Of a DNA stretch of 6,960 nt, positions 1 through 4,400 are shown one piece after another. The translations under genes and the position numbers were made by a program. How positions within the stretch are numbered: position 1 is the first letter of the stretch; every line of letters starts with the position of its first letter. The stretch lies in assembly GCA_030830145.1 (NCBI GenBank), contig JAURNO010000422.1:1-6960 (forward strand), in the 5' to 3' direction. Below the pieces are notes generated by a model. It made no database searches. It worked only from the letters and a program-made list of their open reading frames with translations, and had not been told where the DNA came from. Source of the stretch: Verrucomicrobiota bacterium. GTDB taxonomy: Bacteria > Verrucomicrobiota > Verrucomicrobiia > Opitutales > Seribacteraceae.

Positions 1-1461
1 CAACTGAACGGTTGCCGATGGAATTCCGGTAGCGGAAAGGGTAAGCGTTCCCGTTCCGTTTGCGGAATCGGTATCTGCCTGTGCGGAAACCTGAACGGTC
101 TGGGCGATGTTCCAGTTCGTAGAGTCGAAAGTCAGGCTCGAAGAGCCGCTCAGAAAAAAATCACTGTCACCGGATACCGACAAAGATACGTTCACGGAGC
201 CGACCGGCTGAACGGTCAACCTGACCTTGAACGAAGTGGTATTGCCTTCCGGTACCACGCGGTCGAAAACGGTTGGAAGGATGGCTTGTACTTTGGAGGT
301 CCTGAAATTCGACACGTAGGGCGCGGTGATGGAAAGGACCTGAGCATTGTCCTCGGTGCCCGCGTTGCCGACCGAGGTACCGAGGTAGCTGACGTTCGGA
401 TTCGAGAAAAAGGGAATCCGGTTGCCATAAGAAGCAGGGTTGGAATCGTAGGACATGACCGTTCTGTACCCTTGGCCTCCTTGGTACCAACGCTTTCCAA
501 AACAAAACGCCGACAATTCATAGTCGCTGTCCCAAGTCGAATCCTCCCGGTTGTGCAAACAGCCCATGTTGTGTCCGATCTCATGGGCCAAAGTATAGGA
601 AGGAGCCCCCAGTTGGTCCCAAACGTTTACGTTGAATCCACTGGATTCGAAATTGTGGCTTGGGTGCTGCATGGTGCTTGCGAGGCCACCTGCATCACTC
701 GTGGTAGTCAGCATACAGACCAAATCGGCCCCGTATTGATCCCGGAGGGTATGCACGTTGTCCATCGAACCATCGGATGGATTTTTGAGCCGGGACAAGT
801 CGGTATCCAATAATCCGGTGGGAGTGTAGGTGACTTCCGCCATGTGAACGACCCGTAGTTGCATGGGAACCAGGCTGCTGCGGTAGCACAAGTTGGAGTC
901 CGCCACGGCGCTTGCGATAGCTGCTTCGACCGCCGCCGTACTACCGGCTGCGGAACGGACTGCGGATGGATAGACCACCAGCAAATCAATGAGGTTGGCA
1001 TCCCCGTTGCGCCAGCTCTTAAGTGGTTGGGCGGCTTTGCGCGGATCGGCTGGAAGTTGACCCTCTTCGAATTTGCATCCACCGCAAGCCTTTGCGTGAG
1101 CAAAACCGGACTGAATGAGCAAGTTGCCCTTCTTTCCTTTGATCGAAAAGCCGTTGCCACCGTGTAGCGTGAGAGAACCATTGAAGTGATCCCCTGACTT
1201 GGCAAAGGACAAAAACCCTTTCTCTGTTCCAAGCAGGCTACCCGACCAGGAGAAAGAACCCTGCCCAAGATCTCCGGACAGAATTTTTTGAGCCCTGAAG
1301 GTTTTCTCGCCAATCTTGGCTTCGATAAACTGGGAAGCCTGAGTTGCCTGCTCCAGGTCAACCGCGGGGGCTTGGGCGGACAAAGTCCTGAGCCCGAGGC
1401 TCAGGCAAACACACGCACACAGGAAAGAAGATGAAAAGAGTCGTGAAATGGACATGTGCAT
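1..1461 (-). CDS. Secreted reprolysin-like zinc metalloprotease with C-terminal Calx-beta-like domain (3' partial)
   Basis: This frame is open from ATG 1461 to the left edge: 487 codons, no stop. Residues 1-31 form a signal peptide. Residues about 32-150 are a propeptide-like region containing C126-G-G-C129. The catalytic domain, about 157-387, opens with the family-typical IDLLVVYPSAV. It carries HEIGHNMGCLH (H293, E294, H297, H303; 585-553), the HExxHxxGxxH zinc site of metzincins, and a Met-turn in TVMSYD (M336). It closes with a TAPYVSNFR block typical of bacterial reprolysin-like (M12B-type) proteases. Residues about 395-487 form a Calx-beta-like beta domain beginning VPEGNTTSF; more such domains may lie outside the window. 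It should be an exported zinc endopeptidase; its substrate is unknown. A second in-frame ATG at 1455 is possible, and neither start has a clear Shine-Dalgarno. The gene is 2 bases downstream of the giant protein gene, so co-transcription is likely. Confidence 0.93.
   Translation of the reverse strand, partial: MHMSISRLFSSSFLCACVCLSLGLRTLSAQAPAVDLEQATQASQFIEAKIGEKTFRAQKILSGDLGQGSFSWSGSLLGTEKGFLSFAKSGDHFNGSLTLHGGNGFSIKGKKGNLLIQSGFAHAKACGGCKFEEGQLPADPRKAAQPLKSWRNGDANLIDLLVVYPSAVRSAAGSTAAVEAAIASAVADSNLCYRSSLVPMQLRVVHMAEVTYTPTGLLDTDLSRLKNPSDGSMDNVHTLRDQYGADLVCMLTTTSDAGGLASTMQHPSHNFESSGFNVNVWDQLGAPSYTLAHEIGHNMGCLHNREDSTWDSDYELSAFCFGKRWYQGGQGYRTVMSYDSNPASYGNRIPFFSNPNVSYLGTSVGNAGTEDNAQVLSITAPYVSNFRTSKVQAILPTVFDRVVPEGNTTSFKVRLTVQPVGSVNVSLSVSGDSDFFLSGSSSLTFDSTNWNIAQTVQVSAQADTDSANGTGTLTLSATGIPSATVQL
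1369..1461 (-). other. Sec signal peptide of the metalloprotease
   Basis: The first 31 residues have a short N-region ending in Arg7, a hydrophobic core (FSSSFLCACVCLSLGL) and an A-Q-A motif at 29-31, predicting signal peptidase I cleavage before Pro32. The core has three Cys, but none sits in a lipobox, so a lipoprotein is unlikely. The start at 1461 (MHMSISR) or 1455 (MSISR) changes only two residues and not the export call. Confidence 0.85.
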
Positions 1462-1490
1462 GTTTATTTTTGCAGTAGGGTGATCCACCG
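1459..1490 (-). promoter_or_regulatory. Tight stop/start junction (TAA-AC-ATG), likely translational coupling
   Basis: The giant protein ends with TAA at 1466-1464 and the protease ATG is at 1461-1459, two bases later and in a different frame. The roughly 25 bases upstream of the ATG contain no AGGAGG-like element at normal spacing. There is no room for a promoter or terminator between the genes. This fits a single mRNA with termination-reinitiation, or the weak Shine-Dalgarno use common in Bacteroidetes- and Verrucomicrobia-like bacteria. The coupling is inference; the geometry is directly visible. Confidence 0.6.
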
Positions 1491-4400
1491 TTTTGTGGAG
1501 TAATCATAAAGGAAAAGGGTATCCTCATGGTTACCATAGAAATAATGCCAACCGCCTGTCGAGGACTTATACAAAAACGGGTAAATTTCTTTGTCCGTCC
1601 AGAGCCAGCCGAAGTCGCGTTTCCAGAGCCAGAGGCCGGCCGTCGGGCTTTCCATGGGGAAGACCCAGCCTAGTTTCTCGTGGCGGGCCCAGCCATTTGC
1701 ATTGAGGTAGAAGTTCCCGAACCAACGGCTCGTCCACCAGTTGGCGGCCGTTCTTGGTTGGGCGTTGATCCAACTCGGGGAGGGTGGGCCTGCGATGGTG
1801 GTGAAAGTCTCGACCGAACCGAGGGCGGTCCCTTGGGCGTTGATCGCGAAGGCACGGAAGAAATATTTTTTGCCTGCCTTCAGGTTTGTGGCTTGGGCTT
1901 GGAAGTTCTTCGAAGTGTTGGAATCGAGACGGGTCACGTTTTTGCGGCCCGGTTTCGGATTGGGCCTTTCGGAGAGCAGGAAACCCCGTTCGGTGATGGG
2001 TGCTCCTCCATTGTCGACCAACGATCCCCGCAAAGTCGCGGAAACTTTGGAAATCTTCTTCGCCTCTCCGGTTTCCACGATGGGTTGGAAAAGATCCCCT
2101 ACAGGTGTTCCCGGTTGCGTGCCATTGGTATCCGGGGTGGTGGCGTTGGAGTCGATCGGAAGAACTTGGGTGCTGTTGCCGTCGGGTTGGCTGGCGTTGG
2201 AGTCACCTGGTAGAACCTGTGTTCCGTTGTTGTCGGAGGTGGTGGTATTGGAATCTCCAAAACCAGGTTGGGTCCCATTGTTGCCGGGATTGGTTCCGTT
2301 CGAGTCACCTGAGCCAGGTTGGGTCGCATTGTTCTCGCCTGATGAATTATCCTCGCTTCCTCCGGTTTGATCGGTCGGAACTTCGTAAACGTCGGTCAGC
2401 GAGACCGTGAAGTTCCCTTCGACCGTTGCGTTGGACTCGTCTTTGGCTTGGACGCGGATGGAATAAGTCGATGCATTCGATTCGTAATCGAAGGTGGAGG
2501 CGGTCTTAAGGGTACCGTTGGCTTCCAAGAAAAAGAGATGGTTGTCGTTCTGGTTTGCTCCTGGGACCAACAGGTAGGAAAAGGTGGCGTTGGCATCGGG
2601 GTTGTTGGCCGTGAACTGTCCGACGAAGGTCCCGACCGGTTGGTTCTCGGCAATCGTAAGAGGAGCGGTCGAGTTCAAGTCGATGGGAGCAGTGTTGGGG
2701 GGAGCTTCGTAGACATCCGTTACATGGATTGTAACGGTCTGGTTGGCATCGAGTGTACCGTCGGAGACTTGAACGACTACGGAATAAATGTTGTTTCCGG
2801 ACGAAGAAGCGTTGGCCTCGTAATCAGGAGGTGATTTGAAGGTGAGAACTCCGGTGGAAGCATTGAGGTCGAACTTAGCTTCTTCAAGACCGCCCGAGAT
2901 AGAATAGGTGAGGGCGTCCCCATCCGGATCGGAGGCGTTCAGTTCAATGGCGAAAGTCTGGTTCTCGGGAACGGTGGCGGATGCGGGGTTGGCAAAGACA
3001 GGAGAGGAGTTTGGTTTCTGCAGTTGGTACAAGGCCGCTATATAGTTTGCGGACAAGGCCCGGTTATATATGCGGACCTCGTCAACTTGACCTTGAATGA
3101 GGTTCTGTGCGGTGTGTTGTCCTATCCTAATCCATTTGTTGCAGGAGAAAGTGGAAAGTTCGGGAATCACTTGGGTTGCGACAGGATTGCCGTCCAAAAA
3201 CAACTGGACTTCCTTGGTGATCAAATTTGCACTGAAAGCAAAGCAATGCCAACGGCCTGCCTGTACTAAATTTCCATTGTAGTTGAGCTTTTTGGAAATA
3301 GTCGCAAATTGAATCTTCCCTTCTGTGCCCGTTGGAAGCCTGAATTCCCATTCCCCATTCTCCGGGGATTGGTTGGCATAGCCTTTTCGGATCAAGGGTA
3401 TCCACTGATCGGCTTGTTCGGAATTAACCCACAATTGGACTGAAATACCATTCGCAGAGGAGAAATTAAGGCTGGATGATGATGGAATTTCAAGCCAGTC
3501 ATCCACCCCGTCGAAACTGTATGCTTTCCCTGCAATTCCATTGCGGTCCGTTCCTGAATTTGGGCCATTTTTCAGAATCCCGTGGTTGCCATTCCCTGAC
3601 ATGTCCGAAGCGTTGCCGTCAAGAGGCCAGTAGCCAACAAGACCGTAATCGAGCCCGGGTTTGCTTGAAGGATCATTATGGAGGGTTCCGGCGCCTGCTT
3701 CCTCCTGATCACTGAAACCGTCCCCATCAGCATCCTCGAAAACATCCCTCAGCGTGACGGTGAAGTTCCCTTCGGCCGTTGCATTGAACTCGTCTTTGAC
3801 TTGGACTCGGATGCTGTAGCTCGAGGCATTGCTTTCGAAATCAAAGGTGATCGCGGTCTTGAGCGTACCATTCGAATCCATCGTGAAGAGGGAATTGTGG
3901 GTGTCGCCCGCACCACTCGCAAAGTGGTAAGACAGAGTGGCCCCGGCATCCGCATCGGTTGCATTGAATTCACCTACGATGGTCCCGATGGGTTGGTTCT
4001 CGGAGAAGGCGAGGGGAGCGGTGGAGTTGAGGTTGGTGGGAAGCGAGTTTTGAGGTGAGTTCTCCAAGTTATATAATGCTGAAACCTCAATCGATGAAAG
4101 GGCGCGTTCGTAAATTCTAAAATTATCAATTAAGCCATCGAACCCTCCCATGTAATCCTGGTTCCGTCCCGCGGCTCCGATGATCAATGGCAAAGTATCA
4201 CTAGACTCGATTTTTCCCCCATATTGGTTGTAGGTACCTATAAGAGAGCCATCCAAATAAACCTTTAGCGATTCATCAAAAACCACTACGAGGTGGTACC
4301 ATCTCATGGAGCTCAATCCTGCTTCCAAATATACGGTTCCGTCCGAATCATCCGAATCAATATAAATTTCAAATTTTGACCCCTCCGAGCCAATCTCCAC

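Noticed and set aside
286..813. 175-codon plus-strand open frame antisense to the protease
   Set aside because: It overlies the conserved catalytic domain on the other strand, has no recognisable domain and arises from codon bias of the real gene.
708..1361. 217-codon minus-strand frame inside the protease
   Set aside because: It is the wrong frame. The neighbouring frame holds the signal peptide, HExxHxxGxxH motif and Met-turn.
1478..1490. Short GGTG-GAT-CACC inverted repeat near the end of the giant gene as a terminator
   Set aside because: The stem is only 4 bp with no U-tract, and it lies within codons of a conserved C-terminal module; it is probably chance.
2130..2333. CRISPR-like array
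   Set aside because: Units are contiguous, in frame and without unique spacers; this is a protein-coding tandem repeat.
1680..2370. Overlapping plus-strand frames of 177 and 209 codons
   Set aside because: They are antisense to the FN3, linker and C-terminal coding region. Their Val/Gly/Ser repetition is the mirror of the 51-bp repeat.
3699..3734. Dockerin domain (cellulosome)
   Set aside because: Only one calcium loop is present; dockerins need two, and no second DxDxDG loop follows.
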